From positions 1,364,001 to 1,428,000 of the forward strand of contig CAWFMD010000006.1 of NCBI GenBank assembly GCA_963816975.1: DNA of 64,000 nt, read 5' to 3'. Positions 7,961-17,145 of the stretch are shown piece by piece. The DNA is from DASRIA01 sp963816975 (lineage in GTDB: Bacteria > Actinomycetota > Thermoleophilia > Solirubrobacterales > JBBDJG01). A program made the translations under genes and the position numbers. Within the stretch, counting starts at the first letter, position 1. Every line of letters starts with the position of its first letter. Below the pieces are notes generated by a model. It saw only the letters and a list, made by a program, of their open reading frames with translations. It was not told the origin of the DNA and searched no databases.

Positions 7961-9481
7961 GTGTCCTCCGATGAACATCAGGTGTCCGGCGCTGAGCCTC
8001 ACGAGGCGGGCGGCGAAGAGCGGCTGATCGAAGAGCGCCGCGGCAAGCTCGACGCGCTGCGCGCGGCCGGCATCGATCCGTTCCCGCATGAGTTCCGGGA
8101 CCGGAGCACGGCGGCCGCCGTGCTGGACCGCCACGCGGGCTTGCAGGACGGCGAGGAGACCGCCGACAAGGTTCGGCTCGCCGGGCGCCTGACGGCGCGC
8201 CGCGGCCACGGCAAGGCAGCGTTCCTGGACCTCTCCGACCGCTCGGGGAGGATCCAGCTGCACGCTCGGAAGGACGTGCTCGGGGACTCGTACGAGTCCC
8301 TCGTGGGACTCGACCTCGGGGACGTCGTCGGGGTCGAGGGCGCTCCCTTCCGGACCCGCCGCGGCGAGCTGTCCGTGCGCGTGGACGACTGGATCCTGCT
8401 CTCGAAGTCCCTGCGCCCGCCGCCCGACAAGTACCACGGGCTGGCCGACGTCGAGCAGCGCTACCGCCACCGCGAGCTGGACCTGATCGCCAACGAGGAC
8501 GCCCGCGAGCTGTTCGTGCAGCGCACCCGCATGGTCACGGCGATGCGCCGGTTCCTCGACCAGCGCGGTTTCCTCGAGGTCGAGACCCCGGTGCTGCAAC
8601 CGCTCTACGGCGGCGCCCTGGCACGCCCGTTCACGACGCATCACAACGCGCTGGACCGGACGCTCTATCTGCGGATCTCGCCGGAGCTCTACCTCAAGCG
8701 CCTGATCGTCGGGGGCCTCGAGCAGGTCTACGAGATCGGCAAGGACTTCCGCAACGAGGGCATCTCGCACAAGCACAACCCCGAGTTCACGATGCTGGAG
8801 ACCTACGAGGCATACGCGGACTACCGGGACGTGGCGTCGATGACCGAGGAGCTGGTCGCGTACGTCGCCGGCGAAACCATCGGCACCCTGACCATCGAGC
8901 GCGACGGCGAGGCCATCGACCTGAGCCCGCCGTGGCGACGGGTGAAGCTGCGCGACGCGATTCTGGAAGAGACGCAAATCGACATCGCCCTGGCGAGCGG
9001 CGATCGCGACGAGCTCGCGACGCGCATGCGTGAACGGGGTCTCGAACCCGGTGACGCCCCCGGCTGGGGCAAGCTGGTGGACGAGCTGCTGTCGAAGCAC
9101 GTCGAGCCGAAGTTGATGCAGCCCACGTTCGTGCTCGACTATCCGGTCGAGCTGTCGCCGTTTGCGAAGGCGCACCGGACCGAGCCCGGCCTCGTCGAGC
9201 GGTTCGAAGGCTTCATCGGCGGAGTGGAGGTGGCGAACGCCTTCAGCGAGCTGAACGATCCCGACGAGCAGCGCCACCGGTTCGAGCAGCAGCAACGGCT
9301 GGAGGCCGCCGGCGACGACGAGGCGCACCCCTTCGACGAGGACTACCTGTACGCGCTCGAACAGGGCATGCCACCGGCCGGCGGCATGGGCTTGGGGGTC
9401 GACCGGCTGCTGATGATGCTCAGCGGGCGCCGCTCGATTCGCGAGGTGCTGCTGTTCCCGGCGCTGCGCGAGCGCCAATAG
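7961..9481 (+). CDS. lysS: lysyl-tRNA synthetase (class II)
   Basis: A 506-residue synthetase that charges tRNA-Lys. An N-terminal OB-fold anticodon-binding domain (about 60-150) precedes the catalytic core. Class II motif 1 is in FLDQRGFLEVETPVLQP. Motif 2 is FRNEGISHKHNPEFTMLE. Motif 3 is GMGLGVDRLLMMLSGRRS near the C-terminus. Length is normal. The GTG start follows a TACGCT -10 box by 7 nt. The first 15 residues are poorly conserved in type, so the start rests mainly on the promoter spacing. It sits between greA and clpC. Confidence 0.95.
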   Translation: MSSDEHQVSGAEPHEAGGEERLIEERRGKLDALRAAGIDPFPHEFRDRSTAAAVLDRHAGLQDGEETADKVRLAGRLTARRGHGKAAFLDLSDRSGRIQLHARKDVLGDSYESLVGLDLGDVVGVEGAPFRTRRGELSVRVDDWILLSKSLRPPPDKYHGLADVEQRYRHRELDLIANEDARELFVQRTRMVTAMRRFLDQRGFLEVETPVLQPLYGGALARPFTTHHNALDRTLYLRISPELYLKRLIVGGLEQVYEIGKDFRNEGISHKHNPEFTMLETYEAYADYRDVASMTEELVAYVAGETIGTLTIERDGEAIDLSPPWRRVKLRDAILEETQIDIALASGDRDELATRMRERGLEPGDAPGWGKLVDELLSKHVEPKLMQPTFVLDYPVELSPFAKAHRTEPGLVERFEGFIGGVEVANAFSELNDPDEQRHRFEQQQRLEAAGDDEAHPFDEDYLYALEQGMPPAGGMGLGVDRLLMMLSGRRSIREVLLFPALRERQ

Positions 9482-9585
9482 CCGCTACTTGCAAGGCTTT
9501 TCGGCTGGTGTCGGAATCCACCCGGAAGCCGCGGAAAACGGCATCACAAGGCGCGATCGGACCTGCCAGAACGGTCTCGACCCGT

Positions 9586-9594
9586 TGTTACAAT
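9586..9594 (+). promoter_or_regulatory. extended -10 promoter of clpC
   Basis: The 244-nt lysS-clpC gap contains TGTTACAAT, an extended -10 (TG-N-TACAAT). It predicts a start near 9601 and a leader of about 125 nt before the clpC GTG. No CIRCE element, HAIR (HspR) repeat or CtsR heptad repeat was recognised in the gap. A purine-rich stretch at 9650-9665 could bind ribosomes but is followed by no separate good ORF. Confidence 0.5.
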
Positions 9595-9725
9595 GAGACA
9601 CCCGCGCATGAATTCCGTCGCGGGTGATCTAACGGACTGGATCTGCCGAAAGGGAGAGCAAGGAAGCCGCTGCACCACTCCGCGACCATCGGGCCCACGA
9701 AAGGTTCAACGAGCAGGTAGCCGAC

Positions 9726-12329
9726 GTGTTCGAGAGATTTACAGAGAGAGCTCGCCAGGTCGTCGTCCTCGCGCAAGAAGAGGCGCGGCAGCTGAAGCAC
9801 AACTACATCGGCACCGAGCACATCCTGCTGGGATTGCTGCGCGAGGAGGAGGGCCTTGCGGCCCGCGTCCTCGAGTCGCTCGACATCACCGTCGAACGCG
9901 TGCGTGCCCAGGTGGTGCGGATCGTCGGGTCGGGCGAGGAGGTCACCTCCGGTCAGATCCCGTTCACGCCGCGCGCCAAGAAGGTGCTCGAGCTGGCGCT
10001 GCGCGAGGCGCTCAGCCTCGGCCACAACTACATCGGCACCGAGCACATCCTGCTGGGATTGGTCCGCGAGAACGAGGGCGTCGCGGCGCGCATCCTGCTC
10101 GACTTCGACGCCGACTCGGAGAAGATCCGCAACGAGGTGATCCGGATGCTGTCCGGACCCGGCAGCCGCCGCCAGGGAGCGGGCGCCGCCGGCGGGCCCG
10201 AGGGCAAGAAGTCCTCGAAGCTGCTCGACCAGTTCGGGCGCAACCTGACCAAGCTTGCCGCCGAGTCCAAGCTCGACCCGGTCGTCGGTCGCCAGACCGA
10301 GATCGAGCGCGTGATGCAGATCCTCTCGCGCCGCACGAAGAACAACCCCGTGCTCGTGGGCGAGCCCGGAGTCGGCAAGACGGCGGTCGTGGAGGGCCTC
10401 GCGCAGCGCATCTCCAACGGCGAGGTGCCCGAGCTGCTCAAGAACAAGCAGATCTACACGCTCGACCTGGCGGCTCTGGTCGCGGGCTCCAAGTACCGCG
10501 GTGAGTTCGAGGAGCGCCTCAAGAAGGTGATGAAGGAGATCACCCAGCGCGGCGACATCATCCTCTTCATCGACGAGCTGCACAACCTCGTCGGTGCGGG
10601 CGCGGCCGAGGGCGCGATCGACGCTGCCTCGATCCTGAAGCCGGCGTTGGCGCGTGGCGAGCTGCAGACGATCGGTGCGACCACGCTCGACGAGTACCGC
10701 AAGTACCTGGAGCGCGACTCCGCGCTCGAGCGGCGCTTCCAGCAGATCAAGGTGGACCAGCCCTCCACGGAGGAAACCGAGCAGATCCTGAAGGGGTTGC
10801 GCGAGCGCTACGAGCAGCACCACCGCGTGAAGATCACCGACGAGGCGCTGCACGCCTCGGCCGAGCTTGCCGACCGCTACATCTCCGATCGCTTCCTGCC
10901 CGACAAGGCAATCGACCTGATCGACGAGGCCGCATCGCGGGCCCGCATCAAGGCGATGACCGCGCCGCCCGTGTACCGCGACCTCGAGGACGAGATCGAG
11001 CAGACGCGGCGCGACAAGGAGGGCTCGATCGAGGCGCAGGAGTTCGAGAAGGCCGCCGGCCTGCGCGACAAGGAGCGGCGCCTGACGAACAAGAAGCGCG
11101 AGCTCGAGGACCAGTGGCAGTCGGGTGAAGGCGGCGAGCGCCCCGAGATCGGCGAGGACGAGATCGCCGACATCGTCTCGATGTGGACGGGCATTCCGGT
11201 GTTCAAGCTGACCGAGGCCGAGTCCAAGAAGCTGATGCGCATGGAGGACGAGCTGCACAAGCGCGTGATCGGGCAGCAGAAGTCGATCGAGGCGGTCTCC
11301 AAGGCGATCCGCCGCTCGCGCGCGGGCCTCAAGGACCCGAAGCGCCCGACCGGCTCGTTCATCTTCCTCGGCCCCTCCGGCGTCGGCAAGACCGAGCTGG
11401 CCCGCACGCTCGCCGAGTTCCTGTTCGGCGACGAGGACGCGATGGTGCGGATCGACATGTCCGAGTACATGGAGAAGCACTCCGTGTCGCGTCTGGTCGG
11501 CTCCCCGCCCGGCTACATCGGCTACGACGAGGGTGGCCAGCTGACCGAGTCCGTGCGGCGCAAGCCGTACTGCGTGCTGCTGCTCGACGAGATCGAGAAG
11601 GCACACCCGGACGTGTTCAACATCCTGCTCCAGATTCTGGAGGACGGTCGGCTGACCGACGCGCAGGGCCGCACCGTGGACTTCCGCAACGCGATCGTGA
11701 TCATGACGTCGAACATCGGCGCCGCCGACATCGCGCGGAACACGCCGCTGGGCTTCTCCGTCTCCGACGAGACCGGGATGACCTACGACGACATGAAGAA
11801 CCGGATCACCGGCGAACTGAAGAAGGTCTTCCGGCCCGAGTTCCTCAACCGCCTCGACGAGGTGATCGTCTTCCACAAGCTGTCCAAGGACGAGATCAAG
11901 CTGATCGTCGAGCTGCTGATGCGCCACCTGCGCAAGTCGATGGCGGAGCGCGAGCTACAGATCGAGATGTCCGAGGACGCCAAGGACTTCCTGGTCGAGA
12001 AGGGCTGGGACCCGGCCATGGGCGCACGGCCGCTGCGTCGCGCGATCCAGCGCTACATCGAGGACCCGCTCGCCGACGAGGTGCTGAAGACTCCGCTGAC
12101 CCCCGGTTCGACGGTGCTCGTGGAGCGCGACGAGGAGTCACGCCAGAAGGCTGCCGGCGGCGACGGCGAGGAGGAGTTGAAGATCACCATCCTCGCGCCG
12201 GTCGAGAAGCCGCCGGAGGAGCAGCCGGTGCCGGTCGGTGGAGCTGACGAGGGCAACGAGCCCGATGGCGACGCCGACGCGTCGGGCGACACGGGCGAGC
12301 AGCCCGAGCCGCCGCCCACCGAGAGCTAG
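9726..12329 (+). CDS. clpC: ATP-dependent Clp protease ATP-binding subunit ClpC
   Basis: An 867-residue HSP100 unfoldase that feeds ClpP. Two Clp-N repeats (each with HNYIGTEHILLGL) occupy residues 1-145. The D1 AAA module has Walker A GEPGVGKT at about 212. A UVR motif region (EAQEFEKAAGLRDKERRL) is at about 430-450. The D2 module has Walker A GPSGVGKT at about 549. The last 45 residues form an acidic Pro/Glu-rich tail longer than in most ClpC proteins. The GTG gives the standard start MFERFTERARQVVVLAQEEAR. No mcsA/mcsB/ctsR genes accompany it, unlike in Firmicutes. Confidence 0.97.
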   Translation: MFERFTERARQVVVLAQEEARQLKHNYIGTEHILLGLLREEEGLAARVLESLDITVERVRAQVVRIVGSGEEVTSGQIPFTPRAKKVLELALREALSLGHNYIGTEHILLGLVRENEGVAARILLDFDADSEKIRNEVIRMLSGPGSRRQGAGAAGGPEGKKSSKLLDQFGRNLTKLAAESKLDPVVGRQTEIERVMQILSRRTKNNPVLVGEPGVGKTAVVEGLAQRISNGEVPELLKNKQIYTLDLAALVAGSKYRGEFEERLKKVMKEITQRGDIILFIDELHNLVGAGAAEGAIDAASILKPALARGELQTIGATTLDEYRKYLERDSALERRFQQIKVDQPSTEETEQILKGLRERYEQHHRVKITDEALHASAELADRYISDRFLPDKAIDLIDEAASRARIKAMTAPPVYRDLEDEIEQTRRDKEGSIEAQEFEKAAGLRDKERRLTNKKRELEDQWQSGEGGERPEIGEDEIADIVSMWTGIPVFKLTEAESKKLMRMEDELHKRVIGQQKSIEAVSKAIRRSRAGLKDPKRPTGSFIFLGPSGVGKTELARTLAEFLFGDEDAMVRIDMSEYMEKHSVSRLVGSPPGYIGYDEGGQLTESVRRKPYCVLLLDEIEKAHPDVFNILLQILEDGRLTDAQGRTVDFRNAIVIMTSNIGAADIARNTPLGFSVSDETGMTYDDMKNRITGELKKVFRPEFLNRLDEVIVFHKLSKDEIKLIVELLMRHLRKSMAERELQIEMSEDAKDFLVEKGWDPAMGARPLRRAIQRYIEDPLADEVLKTPLTPGSTVLVERDEESRQKAAGGDGEEELKITILAPVEKPPEEQPVPVGGADEGNEPDGDADASGDTGEQPEPPPTES

Positions 12330-12331
12330 CC

Positions 12332-12352
12332 GGTCCGCGCGCTCCGCGGGCC
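12332..12352 (+). terminator. hairpin after clpC
   Basis: GGTCCGCG (12332-12339) pairs with CGCGGGCC (12345-12352), with one G-U pair and a 5-nt loop, just after the clpC stop. It lies between the convergent clpC and VOC genes and could serve both strands. There is no U-tract. Confidence 0.5.
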
Positions 12353-12363
12353 GCGCCCCCGGA

Positions 12364-13158
12364 TCAGTCCTCGGTCTCGCCCTCGAACAGGGCGAACACG
12401 GCACCCTGCGGGTCGCGCGAAACCGCAATCCTGCTGCCCTGCAGGATCGACATCGGGCCGACCATCACGGTGCCGCCCAGCTCGCCGATCTGCGTCGCAC
12501 TGCGGTTCAGGTCAGCCGACGTGAAGTACGGCATCCAGTTGGGTGGGACGCCCATCTGCCGCTCCTGGTCGCCCAGCGCGCGGATGCCGCCATTCATCCT
12601 GGCGCCGTTGCGAATCGTCGTGTAGGGCGTCTCGTCGGTACCGACATCTTCGTAGGACCAGCCGAAGAGATCGGCATAGAAGCTCTTCGCCCGGTCGACG
12701 TCTGCGGTCGCAAGCTCGTTCCACGTGAGGCACCCGGGATCGTTGACGAGCTCCGCGCCGATGCTGGCGCGCGGCTCCCAGATGCACAGCGTCGCGCCGG
12801 TCGGATCCGAGCAGACGGCCATCCGGCCCGAGTCGAGCACGTCGAACGGGTCCGTCATGAGGTTTCCGCCGAGTTCGTTCACCCGCCCCGCCGTGTCGTC
12901 GGCGGACGCCACGGTCACGTAGTTGTTCCAGTGCGGCGGGATGCCGTGCGAGCGCTCCTGCTCCCGCTGCTCGGCGGCCGCGGCCACCGGCCTGCCGCGC
13001 AGCCGGAACATGCGGTACACGGAGCCGTCGCCGATCGGGCTGTCGGAGTGGTCCCAGCCCAGCAGCCCCTCGTAGAAGGCCGTGGCGCCCTCGCCGTCGC
13101 GGGTCGACAGGTCGACCCAGCTGAACGTGCCCGGAGCATGGCTCGTGCGCTCTCCCAT
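12364..13158 (-). CDS. two-domain VOC (glyoxalase/bleomycin-resistance) family protein
   Basis: A 264-residue protein made of two vicinal-oxygen-chelate modules: residues 10-125 begin FSWVDLSTRDGEGATAFYEGLLGW, and 140-260 begin LTWNELATADVDRAKSFYADLFGW. Both contain the paired beta-alpha-beta-beta-beta units and a DP.GA.....EP or F strand at their ends. Such tandem proteins occur widely in actinobacteria, often without a known substrate; the exact reaction cannot be told. The ATG at 13158 is chosen because a TAGCAT -10 box lies 8 nt upstream on the same strand, indicating a leaderless gene. It converges on clpC and has no operon partner. Confidence 0.85.
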   Translation of the reverse strand: MGERTSHAPGTFSWVDLSTRDGEGATAFYEGLLGWDHSDSPIGDGSVYRMFRLRGRPVAAAAEQREQERSHGIPPHWNNYVTVASADDTAGRVNELGGNLMTDPFDVLDSGRMAVCSDPTGATLCIWEPRASIGAELVNDPGCLTWNELATADVDRAKSFYADLFGWSYEDVGTDETPYTTIRNGARMNGGIRALGDQERQMGVPPNWMPYFTSADLNRSATQIGELGGTVMVGPMSILQGSRIAVSRDPQGAVFALFEGETED

Positions 13159-13166
13159 CGCGCGGC

Positions 13167-13172
13167 ATGCTA
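13167..13172 (-). promoter_or_regulatory. -10 element of the VOC gene (leaderless)
   Basis: On the minus strand TAGCAT is followed by 8 nt and the ATG at 13158. No Shine-Dalgarno sequence is present. Confidence 0.5.
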
Positions 13173-13199
13173 GCCAACGGCCCGGGGACTGCTCGCGGC

Positions 13200-15404
13200 T
13201 CAGGAACGCTTGCGGCGGCGCCGCGCTCGGCGCAGGCGACGCGCGACACGCGCCGCCTCGCGCCGGTTCGCAGCCGGTGCGATCCGCACCGCGAGGCCCA
13301 CCCGCCGGAACCTGCGCTGGTGCGCCAGCTGCACGGCGAGCGTGGGCCCGGGCCGGGGCGCGGAGGACTGCGCCTTCGGCCTCAGGATGTGCGCCGTGGC
13401 GCGCGGGCGCGCGCCGGTGGGCACGACCACGTACCCGGTCTCTTCGCCGGCGAGGTAGAAGTACGCGACGTCGCGCAGGGATACCTGGCGCCGTTTCCGC
13501 TGCGGCTCGGCCAGCGTGACCCGGCGGCCGCCGCGCATCACCGCCTCCACGCGCGCGGTCTTGCCCCACGAGGGAAACATCACGTCAACCGTGTACCGCG
13601 CCCGGATGCGGCGCATCACGGCCCAGCGCGTCTCCACATGGCTCGGCGTGAACTTGTGCGTGGTGTCGATCACGACCTCGCGCGATTCCCGGCGGCCTTT
13701 CGCGACGAGGCTCTGGAAGGGCCCGGCGTATGGCCGGGCCGGATACGCCGGTGCAGCCGCCACCCGCCCCCGCGGTGAGGACAGCAGCGTGATCGGCGGG
13801 ATCGGCGGCGCCACGGACCGCGGCCGCTGGGACGTGGCGATCTCCTGCTCACCACTGCGCACCAGCACGCCGAAGCTCGCCCACGGCCGGCCGCCCACGT
13901 TGGACACCACCCGCTGGTCGCCGTCATAGAGCCGGCACAGCTCCGTGCCGCCGTAGGGGAAGGCTCGCTGGTTGACCGGCACCACGGCGGTCGAGTAGCG
14001 CGGCGTGGTGATCGACAGGCGCCCGATGTCGGCATCGAAGGAGTACAGCGCAGGCGGCTCCTCGCCGCCCATCTCGCCCAGACCCAGCGCGATCGCGCGC
14101 GCCGCGTTCGCCTGCATGCGGGCGGCGAACAGCTCGCGGATGCTCGGGCCGAGCGGGGCGACGTTCACGTCGTAGAGGTTGGAGGGAGCGATCCCCTTCG
14201 CGTCGGGCGCCTCGCGCGAGAGCCGCTCGTACAGGCCGAGGCCGCGATCGAACATGTACTTCGCCCATGACCCGATCTCGGACCGGGCGTGAAAGCGCGG
14301 CGCCACGGCGATCGCCAGCAGTCCCTGCTGCGCGAGCGCCCAGGTGCGGCCGGCGTGCCAGCGCTTGAATCCGTAGCCGGTGTCCCAGTTCAGGTAGCCG
14401 CCATGGGTCCAGTAGGCGCACACGATGTGCTCGACCCAGGCCCGTAGCAGGCGGTAGTGATCGGGATGCAGCAGCGGCATGCCCGCGCGCACGGCCTGCT
14501 CGTGGTAGAGGATGAAGTGGCAGGTCTCGCTCGCATATTCGGCGCTGTCCACGTTGAACGGATGAGTCGGGGCCCGGTGGGGCAGATAGTGGAACCTGTA
14601 ACCCGGCCCGAGGTTGGGCGAACCGCCCGGCGTGAGCGCGCGCGGGATGCCGTCGCAGAAGCGCGTCACCTGGGCGCGGTAGTCGTTGACGAGCAGCTCC
14701 GTGTCGCCCGTGATGCTCGCCGCATGGGCGTACAGCTCGCAGTTCCAGTTGACCTGGTTGAGGCGCACGTTCGGGAAGCGGAAGAACGGCCCGCGGGCGG
14801 CGCGGCTGACGCGGTCCGCGATCATGTCCACCGTCTCCTGCGGGAGTCGCAGCACGTCGCGTGCTCGCCACGCGTAGACGAGGGCCTCCGCAACCTTCGG
14901 ATCGATCGACTTGTCCATCGCCGAGTCGCGGGTCCCGAGGCTCTCGACCCAGCCGGGGTTGTGGAACTGCGAGTCCCCGTCCGGCGACGCATCGCGCTCG
15001 CTCCACGGGGGCGACTCGCAGAGCCGCCGCGCGAGCGCGGCGGCGCGGCCGTCGTTGCGCGTCGGACCGACGTGGCCCGCGAGCGCGGCCACGGCGTGGG
15101 TCGTGAGCAACAGGGCGTTGTGGTAGATGCGGCCGACGGTGCTGTTGCCCGAGCCGTAATGCGACCTGTCGTCCAGCCACAGGCCGTCGAAGTACGGTGC
15201 CAGCCAGTCCGCGAAGCGCCAGTAGTCGGCTGCCTTCAGCGGGGGCCGCGGGAGGCCGGGCGGAACGAGGGCGCGATGCTCGGCTGCGTGGAACCCGAAC
15301 GCGGGAGCCGGGACTGCGCCCAGGCCCCCGAGCGCCGCCGCACCGGCGCCCAATTGCGCGGAGCGCAGCATGAACTTCCTGCGTGTCAGCGATGGATCTG
15401 GCAT
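13200..15404 (-). CDS. large Tat-secreted protein, possible polysaccharide-active enzyme
   Basis: A 734-residue protein with a twin-arginine signal: TRRKFMLRSAQLGAGAAALGG at residues 7-27 followed by an AxA-type cleavage zone. Residues 45-420 are rich in Trp, Tyr and His and in helices, resembling the alpha/alpha-toroid of heparinase/alginate-lyase-like enzymes (for example WNCELYAHAASI, NWDTGYGFKRWHAGR). The remaining 300 residues look beta-rich, as in lyase C-terminal sandwiches. The last 45 residues are strongly basic (ending RRARRRRKRS), perhaps binding wall polymers or nucleic acid. The function is not established from sequence alone; a glycan lyase or hydrolase is a guess. It is divergent from radA and stands alone. 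Confidence 0.75.
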   Translation of the reverse strand: MPDPSLTRRKFMLRSAQLGAGAAALGGLGAVPAPAFGFHAAEHRALVPPGLPRPPLKAADYWRFADWLAPYFDGLWLDDRSHYGSGNSTVGRIYHNALLLTTHAVAALAGHVGPTRNDGRAAALARRLCESPPWSERDASPDGDSQFHNPGWVESLGTRDSAMDKSIDPKVAEALVYAWRARDVLRLPQETVDMIADRVSRAARGPFFRFPNVRLNQVNWNCELYAHAASITGDTELLVNDYRAQVTRFCDGIPRALTPGGSPNLGPGYRFHYLPHRAPTHPFNVDSAEYASETCHFILYHEQAVRAGMPLLHPDHYRLLRAWVEHIVCAYWTHGGYLNWDTGYGFKRWHAGRTWALAQQGLLAIAVAPRFHARSEIGSWAKYMFDRGLGLYERLSREAPDAKGIAPSNLYDVNVAPLGPSIRELFAARMQANAARAIALGLGEMGGEEPPALYSFDADIGRLSITTPRYSTAVVPVNQRAFPYGGTELCRLYDGDQRVVSNVGGRPWASFGVLVRSGEQEIATSQRPRSVAPPIPPITLLSSPRGRVAAAPAYPARPYAGPFQSLVAKGRRESREVVIDTTHKFTPSHVETRWAVMRRIRARYTVDVMFPSWGKTARVEAVMRGGRRVTLAEPQRKRRQVSLRDVAYFYLAGEETGYVVVPTGARPRATAHILRPKAQSSAPRPGPTLAVQLAHQRRFRRVGLAVRIAPAANRREAARVARRLRRARRRRKRS

Positions 15405-15562
15405 CGAAGGCTGTGCAGCGGGCCGCGTGCTCAGGCTTGAACACGCGTGGGCCGGCGGCGGAGCGGTTTCCGGCCGGGTCTGCCCCGACAGGTTGTCAGG
15501 CCCGACGGGCGGCCGCGCCGCCGCGCAATAGCGTCGGGCGCGGCCCTTATGGTGACAAGGTC

Positions 15563-16993
15563 ATGGCCAAGCCTGTCGCCAGCTTCGCATGCACCGCCTG
15601 CGGCCAGGCCAGCCTGCGGTGGATGGGCCGCTGCCCGGGGTGCGGTGAGTGGAACACCCTGGTCGAAGAAAAGGCCGCCGATCGGCAGGCCGATCGGCGG
15701 GTTCGCGCTCGGGACCCGCGCGCATCGGGACGCCGGCGCGCGGCCGAGCCGCGCAAGCCGGTCGTCCTCGCCGACGTCGAGAGCGGCGCGGCCGACCGCC
15801 TGCGCACGGGCAGCGACGAGCTCGATCGTGTGCTCGGCGGCGGCCTCGTACCAGGCTCGGTCGTGCTGATCGGGGGCTCGCCCGGCATCGGCAAGAGCAC
15901 CCTGATGAGCGCCGCCCTGGCGAACATCCAGGCCGCCGGCGCACGCTCGCTCTACGTCAGCGGCGAGGAGTCCGCAGCCCAGGTGAAGCTGCGCGCCGAG
16001 CGGCTCGGTCCCCATGCACTGGGCGTCCCGGTGCTGGCCGAGACCTCGCTCGAGGTGGTGCTCGCGTCGCTCGAGCAGGAGCGCCCGCAAGCTTGCGTGA
16101 TCGACTCCGTGCAGACGCTCTGGTCGGCCGAGCTGACCGGCGCTCCGGGCAGCGTGGGACAGGTGCAGGAGGTCGCCGCGGCGCTCGAGCGCTTCGCCCG
16201 CGCGCACGGCTGCGCCATGATCCTGGTGGGCCACGTGACCAAGGAGGGCACCCTCGCCGGCCCGCGCGTGCTGGAGCACGCCGTCGATTGCGTCCTGCAG
16301 TTCGAGGGCGAGCGGGAGCGGAGCTTCCGGACGCTGCGCGCGCTGAAGAACCGCTTCGGGTCGACCAACGAGATCGGGGTCTTCGAGATGCGCGCGGGGG
16401 GCCTCGACGAGGTCGCCGATCCCTCCGAGCGCTTCCTGCGCGATGCGGAGCCGGTGCCCGGTTCCTGCGTGCTCTGCGCGATGGAGGGCACGCGTCCGCT
16501 GCTGGTCGAGGTCCAGGCCCTGGTCGCACCCACGGACGTCGCGCCCCCGCGGCGGGTCGCGAACGGCATCGACCGCAACCGGCTCAGCATGATCCTGGCT
16601 GTGCTGGCGCGCCACGGTGGGCCGTCGCTGGGAGCCGCGGACGTCTTCGTGAACGTGGCCGGTGGCGTCCGCATCGAGGAGCCCGGGGCCGACCTCGCCG
16701 TGGCGCTCGCGATCACGTCCGCCGCACGCAATGAGCCGCTCTCGGGCGGCGGGTCGCAGTCCGGGTGCTTCGGCGAGATCGGGCTGACCGGCGAGCTGCG
16801 CTACGTGGCCCATGCCGACCGGCGGCTGGAGGAGGCGGCGCGCTTCGGCCTCGAGCGGATCTTGCTCCCCGCGCGCTGCGGGGACGACGAGCTGCCGCCC
16901 GCCCGGAGGGCCCTGGCGGTGCCTGCGCCGACCCTCGCGCAGGCGCTTGCAGCGGCGCTCGGGAGCGGCGCGGAAGATCGCCGCGCGGCCTGA
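15563..16993 (+). CDS. radA: DNA repair protein RadA
   Basis: A 476-residue RecA-like ATPase that promotes branch migration in homologous recombination. The four-cysteine zinc finger (C10, C13, C24, C27) is intact. Walker A GGSPGIGKS is at about residue 104. The RadA-specific KNRFGSTNEIGVFEM motif is at about 262. A C-terminal Lon-like domain (DVFVNVAGGVRIEEPGADL) follows. The ATG at 15563 is the natural start before the zinc finger. The longer upstream ORF would run into the divergent gene. TATGGT 9 nt upstream could be the -10. disA lies 152 nt downstream. Confidence 0.96.
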   Translation: MAKPVASFACTACGQASLRWMGRCPGCGEWNTLVEEKAADRQADRRVRARDPRASGRRRAAEPRKPVVLADVESGAADRLRTGSDELDRVLGGGLVPGSVVLIGGSPGIGKSTLMSAALANIQAAGARSLYVSGEESAAQVKLRAERLGPHALGVPVLAETSLEVVLASLEQERPQACVIDSVQTLWSAELTGAPGSVGQVQEVAAALERFARAHGCAMILVGHVTKEGTLAGPRVLEHAVDCVLQFEGERERSFRTLRALKNRFGSTNEIGVFEMRAGGLDEVADPSERFLRDAEPVPGSCVLCAMEGTRPLLVEVQALVAPTDVAPPRRVANGIDRNRLSMILAVLARHGGPSLGAADVFVNVAGGVRIEEPGADLAVALAITSAARNEPLSGGGSQSGCFGEIGLTGELRYVAHADRRLEEAARFGLERILLPARCGDDELPPARRALAVPAPTLAQALAAALGSGAEDRRAA

Positions 16994-17130
16994 GCCGAAC
17001 CTGCTTCCCGGCCGGCCGGCGACCACGTGGCTTTAGTGCTGAATGTGACATGCTGCGGAGTCGCGTTCCGCATGGCGCCACGCTTTTCGGGCGGATTTCC
17101 AGCCAGACCGCGCTAACAGCGAAGTTTTCC

Positions 17131-17136
17131 TATCAT
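17131..17136 (+). promoter_or_regulatory. candidate -10 for disA
   Basis: TATCAT sits 9 nt before the disA ATG, fitting the TANNNT pattern of near-leaderless genes in this window. The rest of the 152-nt radA-disA gap shows only a small hairpin (TGCGGA/TCCGCA, 17054-17072). Confidence 0.4.
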
Positions 17137-17145
17137 TCGACGTCC

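Noticed and set aside
9482..9725. CIRCE, HAIR or CtsR operator upstream of clpC
   Set aside because: No CTCTTGC-type CIRCE arm, HspR inverted repeat or CtsR heptads could be found; only CTTGCAAG at 9488, too short to count.
9588..11927. 779-codon ORF opposite clpC
   Set aside because: It is the mirror of an intact clpC gene; high G+C removes stops on the other strand and the translation has no domain pattern.
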